Source: Ixodes scapularis
Lineage: Eukaryota > Arthropoda > Arachnida > Ixodida > Ixodidae
Assembly (NCBI RefSeq): GCF_016920785.2
Contig: NW_024609835.1
Span: forward strand, 83,982,243 to 84,046,242
Length of the DNA: 64,000 nt
Direction of reading: 5' to 3'
The position numbers and the translations under genes were made by a program. The notes beneath the pieces were generated by a model that worked only from the letters and a program-made list of their open reading frames with translations, ran no database searches and was not told where the DNA came from. Positions 33,766-45,600 of this stretch are shown piece by piece. Each line of letters opens with the position of its first letter. The stretch's first letter is position 1.

Positions 33766-33969
33766 TTCTGCATAGCTAATTATTATTTTGTAGCACAGTA
33801 ACAACAACAGCTTGTTTTCTTTTTAATTTGTTTGGCGCAGTATGGCCTCCGTAGCTGTTGCGCCATAAAACCCCAAACAAGAACAAGCATCCGGCAAGCC
33901 ACGGTGTAAATAGTTATAGCCTTTTGTAAAATAAAGTGCAAAAGTGGTGCACATATATGGCATGCAGTA

Positions 33970-34192
33970 TACTGTAAACGACTTAAGTTTCGCGGGCTAA
34001 AGTTTCGCGAATCGGGTCAAAACTGAAAATTTGAAATTATTCGCGGTTTCTAATTTTCGCGAATCGAGTGTAGCTTCCGCAGTGTTCACATGATTGCCCG
34101 AATGGTTCGCGGGACGCATTTTTCGCAAATTGTAGGCGATTCGCGAAATCCGCGAAAATTAGGTCCCAGCGAAAATTTAGTCGTTTACTGTA
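33970..34192. mobile_element. Nonautonomous TIR element (MITE), about 220 bp
   Basis: The left end TACTGTAAACGACTTAA and the inverted right end TACAGTAAACGACTAAA form TIRs with a TA at each border. The interior is rich in TTCGCG/CGCGAA words in both orientations. Tc1/mariner-type MITE by TA and CAGT-like ends. Confidence 0.8.
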
Positions 34193-34318
34193 TGTAGTGA
34201 AAATTAGTATCATAGGACACTCCGCGAAGCAAGAGAGAAAAGATGCAATAAAACGCGACTACAAAAAACAAAACAAACAGAAAAAAAACACAACAAATGC
34301 AACTTTTTCACAAAAGGT

Positions 34319-34353
34319 TGGGGGGGGGGGGGGGAGAGAGAGAGAGAGAGGAG
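34319..34353 (+). repeat. G-run and AG microsatellite
   Basis: A run of about 15 G is followed by (GA)n for about 17 bases. Confidence 0.9.
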
Positions 34354-34643
34354 CGACGATTTCAAGCCACCTTATGGCTGCCGCTTCACGTGATTCCAAG
34401 GCGCCCATACCCAACAAGTCGACTCTAGACATGTTCCAAACGTACATAGGTGTCGGGCAAACACGCTCTGAATGCCCTTGAGGCGTGTCCTCACATAATT
34501 CCCCTTCTTGTCTGCGGTAAACACCGTGCCTTTTATGCGGTGCATAAGCAGTTTGTCTATATGGTGCCTCGAAGGCGTCTGCGACTGGCGTGTTTAGCGT
34601 CCTATGTGGAGAGCTAGTCGTCTGCATTTTTTGCAGGAGTTGC

Positions 34644-34778
34644 GGTGAAGTCAGAAAGACGCCGAGCTCTGATTGGCTCTGATTGGAGGATAGTGGGTGG
34701 ACCTGAAACAAGCTGCTTTAAGGTCTACCCATTATTCTTCATTCAGAACCAATCAGAGCTCGGCGTTCTGACGTCACC
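34644..34778. mobile_element. Foldback MITE remnant
   Basis: Arms of about 60 bp (34644-34704 and 34721-34778) share GGTGA(A/C)GTCAGAA and CGCCGAGCTCTGATTGG and end at ...GGTAGACCT/AGGTCTACC. The loop is 16 nt. Confidence 0.75.
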
Positions 34779-34789
34779 ACAGCCCCCGC

Positions 34790-35104
34790 CAAGTTTATTT
34801 GATTACCTCAGTTACGGAACTGCTCATAGACGTTGCTTGCACGGGCAGTTTTCCCCCTCACTCCCCCACCACGACTCCCCTCCCTTCTTTCGACGCGTAG
34901 GACGGTCGCTATAGTAACTGCAGTGTATACTATGGAATACGTGCGCTTCGAAGCACAACATCTAGATGGCGCTCCAGCCCTACTCTGTGGAAATCCCAAT
35001 AATGAAACGAAACTCTAGGTGGTGCTTCACACGACGGGAGGCAGTTTGAAGTGACTGAGGGGGAGCAAGGATGGCTATTTGGGCTAATTGGTTTTGCATA
35101 ATGG
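34790..35104. other. Spacer without recognised gene
   Basis: Pyrimidine-rich (CCCTC words, 34850-34890) and then mixed sequence up to the PLE tail. Nothing coding. Confidence 0.5.
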
Positions 35105-35199
35105 TGTAATACGCCAAAAAACAAGGACGAAAACGAAGGGAGAACTAGACAGGACGCGGCGTAACTTTCAACTTAATTGTTTATTTCGATGACATCATT

Positions 35200-36425
35200 T
35201 TAAAAATATAAAAGCAGGGAAACTTAGGAGAACACAAAGATATGGCCTTTGGTTTTTCAAATAGTAGAATTCTTTATCAGTCAAGGACAAAGAGCGAGCG
35301 CTTACACAGTGATTGCCGTGGTGGGACGTAATCAGAAAGGCTTAGTGAATTTCTCTGGCCGTTTTTGTTTCGTAATGGCCCATGACACAGGTGTCACCAA
35401 AGATGGGGCTGCACTTTCCAGAGTTGGGCCCGCATTCGCAGCGGTCACAGTGGACCACTAAGTGGCCAGACGGGGACTGCCTGATCAACAACGCATGCTC
35501 TCTGACCCCATCATTAACGCACCTCCCCGTCTGGCCAACGTGCATCTTACCGCATGACAGGGGTATTTTGTATGTGACGCTAGTGACGCACTCGCGGAAC
35601 TTAGTGACATGTCGTTTCTTGCACGACTCTTGCGGCACATCCGATTCCTCTCTCAGTCTACTTATACTTTTACACAGCGAAAATAGTTTATTCGGTGCAA
35701 AGAAAACGACTGGTATGTGAAAGCGATGGGCCACCTTCTTCAGATTGTGGGACATCTTGTGAATGTAAGGCAAGACAACAGGTACCTACCCTCCTGGGAG
35801 CCCTTTCACACACTACGCTGTTGTCTTTTTTCATCTGTTTTGCTAAGGTCTCTGAAACATCTCGAATAACATGACAGGGCTACCCTGCCTGCTCAAGTCT
35901 GCTGAGTTGAGAATGAAAACTGTTTTTCATTCGGTGTGGGCAAGATTTTTTTAGCGCGGCCCTTAGGCAAGATGAAGCAATGCCCCTCTTCACCAAGTTG
36001 GAGTGCACAGAGCTGAACGCCAACATTCCTTTCTTGGAACGGGGCTCATACGCCCAACAGGCATGATCCGCACCGACATATAACCCAACATCCAAAAAAC
36101 TGCAGCCGACCACAGACCGATGTCTCGTGGGTGAATTTTAAGCCGAAAGCAGACCTTCCGAACAGTTTTAAAAAACCCGCGATCTGATCATCGCAATTAC
36201 AGGGCGGGAAACACACACCAAATCATTGTCTACGTAACAAAAAACTTTCACATGTTCCTTCTGTTGCATTTTTTCATATATACGCTTGTCGCAATTTGAA
36301 AGAAAAATGTCACACAGTACCGGTGCTACAGCTGAACCGATACATACCACGTTTCTGCCCGAACGGCTCTCCCTCGAAGGAAACGACAGTGGACTCAAGG
36401 TAGTGGTTCAGCAGCTCCGAAAAAC
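35200..36425 (-). pseudogene. PLE RT/GIY-YIG protein, left copy, 5'-truncated
   Basis: In minus-strand order: GSAVAPVLCDIFLSNCDK (RT motif B region), VKVFCYVDNDLVCVSRPV (motif C; YVDN instead of YVDD), RSKKGMLAFSSVHSNLVKRG, then PYIHKMSHNLKKVAHRF. The nuclease follows: VTYKIPLSCGKMHVGQTGRC (the GIY-YIG pair appears as VTYKI and MHVGQT), then CDRCECGP and ETKTAREIH, stop, and AFLI...CVSARSLSLTDKE. The stop after REIH sits where the family has Glu. Several frame changes occur. Confidence 0.85.
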
Positions 36426-36435
36426 CTTCGACTGA

Positions 36436-36860
36436 TTTGCGACAAGCGTACATATGAAAAAATGAAACAGAAAGAACATGTGAAAGTTTTTCGTTACGTA
36501 GACGATTATTTGGTGTGTGTTTCCCGCCCTGTAATTGCGTTGATCAGATCGCGGGTTTTTTAAAACTGTTCGCAAGCTGTGCTTTTGGCTTAAAATTCAC
36601 CCACAAGACATCGGTCTGTGGTCGACTGCAGTTTTTGGATTTTGGATTATATTTCGGTGCGGAGCATGCCTGCTGGGCGTATGAGCCCCGTGCCAAGAAA
36701 AGGAATCTTGCCGTTCAGCTCGGCGCACTCCAAGTTGGTGAAGAGGGGCATTGCTTCATCTTGCCTAAGGGCTGCGCTAAAGAAATTTAGCCCACAGCGG
36801 ATGAAAAACTGTTTTCATTTTCAGCTCAGCAGACTTGGAAGAGGCAGGGTACCCCCGTAA
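36436..36860 (+). pseudogene. PLE RT fragment, right copy
   Basis: VKVFRYVDDYLVCVSRPV keeps the YVDD motif that the left copy has lost. It is followed by frame-shifted VDCSFWILDYISV and LPFSSAHSKLVKRGIAS, then CLRAALKKFSPQRMKN. The linker and nuclease are absent; homology ends near 37045 at the HKMSHN-FHIPVVFL segment. Confidence 0.85.
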
Positions 36861-37045
36861 TGTTCTTCGAGATGTTTCAGAGACCTTAGCAAAAAAAGAT
36901 GGAAAAAAGACAACAGCGCAGTGTGCGAAAGGGCTCCCAGGAGGGTAGGTAGGCCTGTTGTCTTGCCTTACATTCACAAGATGTCCCACAATCCGAAGAA
37001 GGTGGCCCTTCGCTTTGACATACCAGTCGTTTTTTTGAGAAGATA

Positions 37046-37484
37046 AAATAAAGGTTAATTTTTGTGTACTTTTTAGGTGACCAGTGTTCGGGATATAAGG
37101 GTGCATTCGATGTCTGGAAACCTGTTCTTTTGTTGTAACTCTAATTTTTTTTTTTGTGGAAGTTTAATGATAGCTGTAGTCGGCCTTAGATTTCCGGGCA
37201 TATGAGGATTCGTGGAAGCAAAGAAAAGTACCTGAGTTTGAGACGCCCCTCTTTCTGTGTCTTTTCAGTCGACTAAAAATTTTGCTTTTTGTACCACAGT
37301 CTCAGACACTGAAAAGAGAATCAATGTCCATTAGCTCTCCTGCCTCCGACTGCTACCAAGCGAAAATCCCACAAAATAAACCCTAAGATAAATAACAGCA
37401 AAGTTCATGAGATCCTGCTCTTTATAAAGATGTTGTTTTTATACTTTTCAGATTTTCTGTCTTAGAAACAAAATAAAAATAACC
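37046..37484. other. AT-rich DNA, nothing recognised
   Basis: No motif and no open frame of note. Confidence 0.5.
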
Positions 37485-37660
37485 CCATTGGGCGAGAAAA
37501 AGGAACCCCGTTCCTATTTTCTTTCCCGTAAAAATGTAACGAGTTCCCGTTCCAGTTCCAGCCATGCAAAATGGAACGGCGGTGTTCCTTCGTTCCTCCT
37601 AGAAGGACCGCGTTCATGGAACGCCGTTCCTTGGAACGCTGTTCAGTACAACACTGGTTG
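37485..37660. repeat. GTTCC/GGAAC word cluster
   Basis: The pentamer GTTCC or its complement occurs more than ten times (for example GGAACGCCGTTCC, TTGGAACGCTGTTC), forming overlapping small palindromes. It lies directly left of the dispersed repeat body that starts at 37664 and resembles an iterated-word terminus of a DNA element. Confidence 0.6.
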
Positions 37661-37663
37661 AAG

Positions 37664-38495
37664 GGTGATATGATTTCGTCTTCCCGATTTTGAAGACGTT
37701 ATATAGTTCGTGTTAATAACTTATGTTGGGCCATGGGAGCTCGTTCTTATAGGAAGCCGTCATGTGAAACGCTTCCCGTCTGACTCTGACGCAGTCTTAT
37801 CCCAAGTCACTATAGTTGTCCGATTTTCGGGCACTGCTCTCGAAGAGTATTGTTCCAAAACACCCGAAGAGCTGAACTTATTTTGCGTTGTCACACAAGG
37901 GCGGATAATGTTTGCTGAGCAGAAGCGTCGCCAGTTGAGGCAAGGGATGGCTTGAGCTTCCTAATTCCTGTACTTTCGTAACAAATGGGTGCCGATATCT
38001 GCTGGTTTGCTTCCCGAATGAACTCCCCAAGGAAAGGCGGAGAGGCATAGCGCGAGCGGCACCTGGGTTGCTCGCTTCCCGGTTTTTGTAACAACAGCAA
38101 TCATCTTCATTTATCAAGGCGAAGGCAACGCTCGAAACGTTCTTAAGCCTTGAAAAGGCATTTGGCATTAACTAGTATTTCTTTCGGTCATCTGCTGTTC
38201 ACAATGGTCGAAGCGGACGGTTTGCCCTTGCTTGACGAAAAAAGCAAGAAAGCCGAGGATCGACGTGTCCTGTCAACTCAGGTTTTAAAATGTCTTGACC
38301 TCACTGGTGATGTTCACTTCTAAAAAACTGACCTTGCGGTGGAAGCTACGTGCTCGTTGGACCAATCAGACGTGTATCTTTCGCCATGTAGCCACGCTCT
38401 CATTCATACGCAAGCGCGGAGAAGAGGTCAGGTGATGAAAGGAAGGGGGTTTATTGGTTCCGGTGACCTCGTAGGCCCCATCACACTGTCAGCTT
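37664..38495 (+). repeat. Dispersed repeat, copy 1, left part (split by insertion)
   Basis: Matches 48072-49215 in order (GGGTGATATG, GTCGTCACGTGAAACG-like, ACACCCGAAGAGC, GAAGCGTCGCCAGTT, GCGAGCGGCACCTG, CTCACTGGTGATGT), with gaps. The right part continues at 43628 after the inserted elements. Confidence 0.75.
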
Positions 38496-38499
38496 AAGC

Positions 38500-38695
38500 C
38501 AACGTCACGCTGCTTATACATCACACAAAAAACAGTCCGCAAACAGGTTCGAACGCGAGTCACCGCAAGATCCGTGTTCGAATGGCGCGTGACAATGAGT
38601 TCAAGGAGAAAACTTTGCTCGCGACATTCTAACCAGGGATATTGCGGTGACTGGTGTTTGCAGAGTGTCTTTTATATGATGCATGAGCAGTGTGC
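38500..38695. mobile_element. Foldback MITE between two TTAA sites
   Basis: Arms 38511-38575 and 38637-38690 are inverted (TGCTTATACATCA, GCAAACA, AGTCACCGCAA(G/T)ATCC). It is preceded by TTAA at about 38496 and followed by TTAA at 38696-38699, where the 4.9 kb element starts. Confidence 0.65.
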
Positions 38696-38715
38696 TTAAG
38701 GTGCAACCCCACCCT

Positions 38716-41700
38716 GCATAACGTTTTGGTGCTTTTTTGACGCCTTATAATTTTATTTCTTGGCATCTTAAAATTATAAAGTTAATGTCAAATTAAATAA
38801 CTGTTTTTCAACAATAGTCTAATGTCTCAATATTACGATTATTTTAGTTATTATTTAATTATTTAGCTTTTATAAACCACACTCTCTAATATTGAAAAAA
38901 TATTTCTCGAGTTATAGCGTCCCACTGTCCACGATATTTTACTTGAGCGTTCGGCTGGATGTAATAAATTAAAAAAAAAGTCAGCAACAAACTGTACAAA
39001 TAATTTGCACTTTAAAATAAAAAATAAAGTTTAAAACGGCGTTTTTTGACGGCGCTACAAAAACAGAATCACGTCAATTAACCAAAATAACGAGACATTA
39101 AATTATGAAGCATCCTTCGATATTGCATTTTTCAGAACTTTCATATTGATATATTACACGTTAAAAATGTTATAAGACCTCAAACGTTTCTCATTCAGTT
39201 ACGGCGAATTGTAGTTTTTTAATATAAATTTCAGATGGCGACGCATGTTCAAGAACAGCTTGATGTGCATTTTCCGTCATATGCCGCTTGGAACGCCACC
39301 TGAAAGACAGATGCCAGGGTGTCAGATATGCCTGGGTGCCCGCAGTGAGCGAGCCAGAGATGTTAGAACAACAAGCGCGAGGCTGCGGGTGCTCCACGGC
39401 TACTTTTGCGCCCGTTCTATTGTGCGTCGGTGCACATGCCCGACGCGATCCAAATGAAATGGGCGCCAGGAAATGCATTCCGTCATTTCAGGTTCCGACA
39501 CGCATGCGAAAACATTTTAATGTTTTCATCACTTGAAAAAATTATTTTCGCAATCAAACTATGCTGGTCGGAATGGTTTGAATATATTTTGTTACAAAAA
39601 CCATCTCAGTGGCTTTTAGGTGGCAATTATATTAAAACAAAACACAAAACATTAAATTGTCCCAGTGTCTCTGAGCCAACGCGCTGGGCCATGAGTCCAT
39701 ACATGTCGGGTTTAAATATTGGCCGAGGTGCCCGCAATCCGACGGAGGCCATTCCGAGATTTCGGTTGCGCGTCAAAAGATCTCCAGTTAATCAAAATAA
39801 ACCCGCATTTTTTTTTTTATTGGGGCGTGTTAAGTAATTGTTGTTGGATTGGCTTGTGAAAACCTAAGATTTGAATATTTGCTTCGCGTTACCTTATGTT
39901 CGGAGCGCAGTCAACGCTACGGGCTGATGAAGCCACTGAAGCAGTGCCAAGAGCGCGAGGTTAAGCTGTTCGTTCTCTTTCTGTCCCTAGGCCGTCGGGC
40001 TAAACTAGAGCCACTAAGTAAGCTAGGCTTTATAAGCATCTTGGTGCTTAGAATGATGGCTGTCAGTTATCTGAAGCCTTTATCTGAAATCACAGGAAAC
40101 TCTTTTTCGTCCTTCACAAATGTTTAAACATTTCGCGACAAAGCAAAGCAATATTGCATAAGCTTCCTGACACCGAAACTAATGCTGAGGAAGTCGGACT
40201 TATAAATCATGACGATTGACAGTAGCGTTTGATTTATTACTAACACCCAAGATGGCGGCGCCCACAACAATATCGGGGTAAAAAGTGCTGATACTCTAAG
40301 CGTAGCTCATTTGGTTTAGCTCACAGGCTAAACCAATTGCGGTGGGGAATGGTTGGCGGGTGTGTTGTGGCACCGCGGATCAGAGCACATTGAGAAATGC
40401 TCGAGCGCAAGCTCCGTTCAAAGCACGGAGCTCACGCTGCAGAACCTGTAGGGACTGAATCCCCTCGATGTGTTTGCGTTGCTCGAGGCCTGTGTCGCGA
40501 GCGGTCCTTGGAGGCAAACCACGGCGCAGCACTAAAATGACTGGCCCTTGAAAGTGAATAGCGGCGCAGCAACCACTCGTGCCATGTGTCTTGCGCGTTT
40601 CCTCAACAATGGTTGGCGGTACTTGTAAAAAACGCCGTATCAAGGGGCCTTAGCAGGGACCTTGGGTTCAGTCGCACATCTGCATCCTACTGTTGTGCGA
40701 TCGTGTACCACATATACTGCGTAATACACGCAAAAGACCCTAGCTGAGCTAACAGTTGTACTGCACGTTTTATAACATTCAACGGGTAGCAATGTGTACC
40801 TACGAAACTGCTGCTCTCTAAAAAACTAACGACTAATTTTGAATGCGCGGTTACATTGCATTTTTAATGTGTGTTCGCGTGTTCGCGTTCTCTTTTTTTT
40901 TTTGTCTACATCATTGATTATGAGGTTCTTACTTATGATGAAACATACTATGGTTGTCGGACTTCTGGAAAAATATTATATAACTAAGAAAATAGCACGT
41001 GAACGAAAAACACAAAAACACACAAAACACACACACACACACATAGGCGCACTTAATAAAAAATAATTGAGATAATAGAATTTAATATAATTGTGTTTTC
41101 AAAGATTTGAGCGCACCATAAGCTATAAAAGCGAGCTCGATGCTTTATATGGTGCGCTTGTTCACTGGAAGTGTAGTTCAGGGCAGTATGCTCGCCTTTT
41201 GATGTTCCGCTTCGCTCGCAGGATAACACCATATACTTTGCTGGTAATGTATTTAGTGAAACATAGCTTAACTTCTGGATATGTGCAATGCCCTCGGTTT
41301 TCTCGTGATTACACGCTTGTTTATCATTATTGTTTTCGTTTCCCACTGCGATTCAGTTCGTTCTTTTTTGTGTGCTACATGCATTAGAGACCAAGATAAC
41401 CCAGGAGCATTCTATTTCGCGGATAAAAAAAAAACCCTATGCAACTTGCCACGTGGGCAACAATCAATACAAAAGCTTTTAAGCTTAAGATGTGACCGCT
41501 TGCCTGAGTAAAGAATGTTGCTTGTCAAGTACAATTGCGATTTTCTAAAATCACGTGCGAAAATCTCGTTTTAAGCACGCGACCGTTGGCATGCAGTTAA
41601 TACTCATAATCGGCGTCGAGATGGTTGGTAACTGTCAGCAGGTGGAGTTTTTCTATCAGCCCAGAGTTATAATTTTTCCTTCTTTCTGTCGTAAGCAATC

Positions 41701-41984
41701 AGGAGGCAGCTTACACCAAATCTGAGGGTAATAAAGTATTATTAGCATTTAAACATAACTGCCTGAGCCGTAAATGTGTACGAGCTTTAGCTTTTGATGC
41801 ACTCTAACTTTAGATACGCTCAACACTAGTGTAAAATGTAGGGCTGTTTCATTCTTAATCAGCGTACCATGTGAGTGCTTACACTATATTTTACAAAACG
41901 TCAAACTCTACCCGTTTGCACACCACTACTTGCGCGCATAAATCACCAAATTAAGACTAGTACAGGATTTCACAAAACAATGTA
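38716..41984. other. Interior of the 4.9 kb element, left part: no gene recognised
   Basis: Very AT-rich at 38,750-39,200. Small open frames at 39,190-39,480 (minus, Cys/His scattered) and 39,406-39,837 (plus) have no identifiable family. A small hairpin GCGCACCATA/TATGGTGCGC lies near 41,111-41,158. Confidence 0.4.
41006..41042 (+). repeat. CA-rich microsatellite
   Basis: A/C-only stretch ending in (AC)n. Confidence 0.85.
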
Positions 41985-42377
41985 TAGGTTTTTTTTTACC
42001 GCAAAAATAAACTAAGCATCGCCTAACGCTCATTGTCCGCCCAAAGCTAGGGCTAGGTCACAACCAGATGGCAAAGTTTCATTCCGAACAGACACCTTAT
42101 TTAAAAGTTATAAGTGATTTTTTGAAAATTTATATGAAAATGGAGCCCATTTCTGGCCCGTTTTCGGTTTCTGCTGCCATAAAGCCCATGTATTTGAAAA
42201 CTCCGTCGGCGGACATTTTCCCATGGAACTTTTCAGAAAATCACTTTTGAATAAGGTATCGGATTGGGCTGAAAATTTGACACCTGGTTGTGACCTATAG
42301 GGCTCCCTTTTGGCAGAAATGAGCGTTCGCCAATGCCTTGTTTATTCTTGCAGTAAAAAACAAAAAAAAAACACCTG
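41985..42377. mobile_element. Large foldback MITE inside the 4.9 kb element
   Basis: Arms of about 145-155 bp (41987-42130 and 42220-42375) share AATAAAC, AACGCTCATT, AGGTCACAACCAG, ACCTTATT(C/T)AAAAG and AAGTGATTTT in inverted order. The spacer is about 90 bp. Confidence 0.8.
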
Positions 42378-43600
42378 TAATATTTTTGTTTTGTGACATA
42401 CTGTACATTGCCTAAACTATGTGCATAAGCTATCCACAGACACAGAATCTTTGCCTGGCCTGTCATTGCATTCATCACTGAATTCGTTTTAAAATTAATT
42501 CTTATCATTTATTTCTGTGAGTTCATTTTTAACCTCGGCAATTTTTATTATGACTCCAGCACCATCCCTACTTTGGGTTTACTAAACTCAATATCTAAAC
42601 CTGAGTGTCATTTGCTTGTGTTTTAAAGTTTCGTGGTTCGGGCAAAATGAACACCCAGCTTCCTAAATGAGACACCTGACTACTCAAAAAATAGTATTTT
42701 TTTAAATTTGTTTAGGTAGTCAATTCCTCAAGCTGTAATTTTGGAAACCCAAGTCTATCACGTCATCAGGTTTTAATGGAAATCCACAAAGAGCCAAACG
42801 CATGCACAACAAAAGGGCCGGCCTGTCATATTGCCGCCCGTAGAGCCGATAAAGCAACGCTCGGTCATGGACTTCTAGAGGATTCGCATCCATTCTTGCA
42901 CCAGACGTAACTTTCGGCCTGCTTCCTTGTTATCGAAAGTGCCAGTTCATCTTCGCCCCCAGCGCGCGACGCTCGAACCTCTTTGCCGAACTTTCGAGAT
43001 GGTGACGCACTGTAGATAAGCAGCTGCCAGCAACCTTGTCGAGTTAGTCTTACTCTCGCTCTCTGTTACACTGCGGAATCGCCGCCTGCTTTTCTGCTGC
43101 CTCGACGCTCTTTGTTTACTTTTTTTTTTGTTTGGCACAAGTTCGCCGATTAAATTTATATTTTTCAGTGCACTGTTCGTCCTCTCGTCACCTTCATTTG
43201 TGTCATTATAAATCTGATCACATTGAAATATTGCAATTTGCCTCTGAAATCTTCCATAAAGGCGCACAGGCAATTTTATATTTTTCAATGCGTCGGTGGA
43301 TTTGTTGTGCATGTGTCTCGCCATTTGGCTCAGGACGATTTTCGCGTATTGTTTTGCCCACATTTACTGGAGACGTGAGCTCGCAGCGTATGCAACTGGC
43401 CCCCTTGCACGAGAACTGGCGCAGCCGTGCACGTTCCAAAGAAAGCTCGTGCAGAGAAAAACAAGCAAGGGACCAGGGATGTCAAATTCAGGATATAGAA
43501 AAATACTCCACTGTACCGAAGCGCCACCACACACGATTTTTCGCATTGACGTACAGGCCTGGAAGGCAATCCCACCGTTATTTGTTGGTTCAGAATCACA
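42378..43600. other. Interior of the 4.9 kb element, right part: no gene recognised
   Basis: Open frames of 138-158 codons overlap on opposite strands at 42,947-43,608 without a family motif. Could contain remnants of coding sequence. Confidence 0.35.
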
Positions 43601-43627
43601 CTAACTAAGGGTGGGGTTGCACCTTAA

Positions 43628-44090
43628 GGGGTGAACGAAGCATAGTACCGTCGAGGTGACGTTGCGCAGTGAATGAGTCTTGTCTGGAGTACGTGAGCCG
43701 TGTCGTTCCAGCAATGTCTTCACGCAAAAGCTTTACATCAAATCCTTCACCTTTCGAGCCCACCTTTGTGCGTCTGTCGAAGTCACCGTACGTTGCTTTC
43801 CGCTCAAGTGGCCATCGGTTATTGGTTTTGATTTTTTTTTTCATATTTCACCATGAAAACGTAATGTTTTTTTTATTAAAACTCGCAAACGAAGTGTCTC
43901 CTTTGTGGCAAAAGTAGTTTCAAAAGTAATAAGTAATTTCATTGAAATTACAGCCTGAAAGTAGTATTTTTACATTACTAAATTACCAGTTTAGAAAAGT
44001 AATTTGTTACATTACTGATTACGAAAAAATAATTTAAATACTGTAATTTCATAACAGAAATGTAATTATTGCCATTTCTGCCCTAGTGCA
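43628..44090 (+). repeat. Dispersed repeat, copy 1, right part with GTAAT-rich end
   Basis: Matches 49,215-49,610: GTGAACGAAGCATAG, CACGCAAAAGCTTTAC-like, GCTCAAGTGGCC, TTTCACCATG, then AAAGTAATAAGTAATTTC and repeated GTAAT/ATTAC words to the end. Confidence 0.8.
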
Positions 44091-45600
44091 AGGTTTTGAA
44101 CCGAAACTAAGCAGCAAAGAGTTCCCATGACGTCGATACCTTCGTTTTCTGCCGGCTCCGGAAGTCGGCTGCAATAGCAGGAAGGGATCATCAACATGAC
44201 TGGCGCTCTTTTACCCGCATAGTTTCGGTTTGAAGCCATCTTCAAATATGTGATTTCTCACCCCGTAATGTCCACTACGAATTTGTTTTAAATAAAACTT
44301 GTGAGTGACGGCTAGATTATGATGAGGTAGGGCGTTGATTTGCGTCATTTTGTCCGCAAATACAAAAAAAAAATAACAGGTTAATTGAAACTTTTTTTTA
44401 TTTAGCTAACTAATTAACACATTTTTCCGCCTCTTTTCTAGTGGCTCGCACTGCAGAACCCAGAAGGGATCCTGGCTTAATCCTGAGGGCTGCCCTTTTC
44501 GATGTGAATGAGCATCGTACGGGCGTACGATCGTGTATAACCAACACGTGGTGCACGTTAAATACCACAGGCAAGCAGTCGTGTTGCACTGGATAATATC
44601 TCATCTACAGCGTAAATAAGGGACACAGCATTTTAAAGGCGGACCGACCTTTCGCCATATCAACACGAATGACAGATTTGTTTGTTTGTTTTAATTGTTT
44701 TTGTACTGGCGCCCATGGCTTCCAACTGTGCACCAGACATCAAAAAAAAAAAAAAAAACGAAAACAAGCCTAACTCAGTTGTTTTTTTAAGTTTTGTAAG
44801 GATTAAAGCAGATCCTCGCGTTGCATACACCAACAAGCGACCCTGATATCACGTCGCTGCTGTGCCACCGCTACAGGGTAGGAGATCGAACTATAGGGGG
44901 CGCTTTATCGAGCTTGTCGTCCCCACAGCATTAGCCTCCTCTATACTCACAAAGCCTGGCAGTTCGATGACGGAGCCATAGAGTGCCCGGTCGCAGATTT
45001 GGAACGCGAGGATCTTTTAGCACAGAGCATTTCTCAGGGAGTCTGGTATTCAGCGCACAGCTTGTGCAGCGGCGAGGACCCGAAACATGGTTTTCAAACC
45101 CGACGAGAAAAGAAGCGGTAGCTCGAGGAACGCGAACATTTTGCATGAGCAGACATTCCATCGGTCGGGACAAGTATGTGTCGGCATCTCGCCGCAGCGG
45201 GGCGCCCGTTACAGGAGTCTTGTCTGCCGCTTTACCTTTTCACTTTCGGCGGCCGCATCACTTGACGATATGCCAGGCTTTGTCAGTAGAGAGGAGGCTG
45301 TGCCACAGCCCGATGTTTACTAATACATCATAACAAAGAAATTGAACCGCGCCTAGTACAATTTGGACACCAGCGCTTCGCTTTGACCAGTGCTTTGGTC
45401 GCACGAGGAGCAGCGTTCGAATCGTTATCTTCGATTCCTCTGACCAAAACAAACAAGAAGATTCGGTTTGTTGTCCCCACAGTTGGAACTACCGCTAGAC
45501 GCGTGACTGTTCAATCTCCACTCTAATAGGGGGTGTTCACTGGACGCCATATTTGAGTGCGCTGTTTAGAGCGCATGCTCAGGATGAGCTCACATTAATA
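44091..45600. other. No gene recognised; short inverted word pair
   Basis: ACTACCGCTAGACGCGTGAC near 45489 recurs at about 60,906 and, partly inverted, near 44,870-44,895 (GGTAGGAGATCGAAC), suggesting a decayed element with these ends. The purine- and GC-rich part at 44,930-45,330 is open in several frames without a motif. Confidence 0.35.

Larger units (their letters stand above)
27970..33895 (+). mobile_element. Nearly full-length I/Jockey-like LINE (copy 2)
   Basis: About 5.9 kb: GC-rich 5' UTR (27970-28608), ORF1 with CCHC knuckles, and ORF2 with endonuclease, reverse transcriptase, RNase H and a terminal Cys/His motif. The short 3' UTR ends in GCGCCATAAAACCCCAAAC. It follows directly on the 3' end of copy 1. 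No clear target-site duplication was found. Multiple frameshifts and stops show it is inactive. Confidence 0.88.
35105..37045. mobile_element. Second head-to-head Penelope-like element pair
   Basis: The left copy (about 36425 down to 35105, minus strand) carries RT motifs B and C, a linker and a GIY-YIG nuclease and ends in an outward 3' tail. The right copy (36436-37045, plus strand) begins in RT just before motif C and stops before the nuclease. About 600 bp (35,700-36,300 against 36,436-37,045) are reverse complements. The left tail shares TTGAAAGTTACGCCG-type wording with the tail of the 3.05-3.7 kb pair. Confidence 0.85.
38700..43623. mobile_element. 4.9 kb TIR element with TTAA flanks, family unknown
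   Basis: The left end GGTGCAACCCCACCCT (38700-38715) and its exact inverse at 43608-43623 are bordered by TTAA on both sides (38696-38699, 43624-43627). TTAA duplication suggests a piggyBac-type mechanism, but no transposase is recognised. The interior is AT-rich with a large foldback at 41,985-42,377 and a CA microsatellite. The dispersed repeat on the two outer sides joins up when this element and the adjacent MITE are removed. Confidence 0.75.

Noticed and set aside
38541..38560. B-box-like GGTTCGAACGC
   Set aside because: No A box upstream; it lies in the arm of a foldback element.
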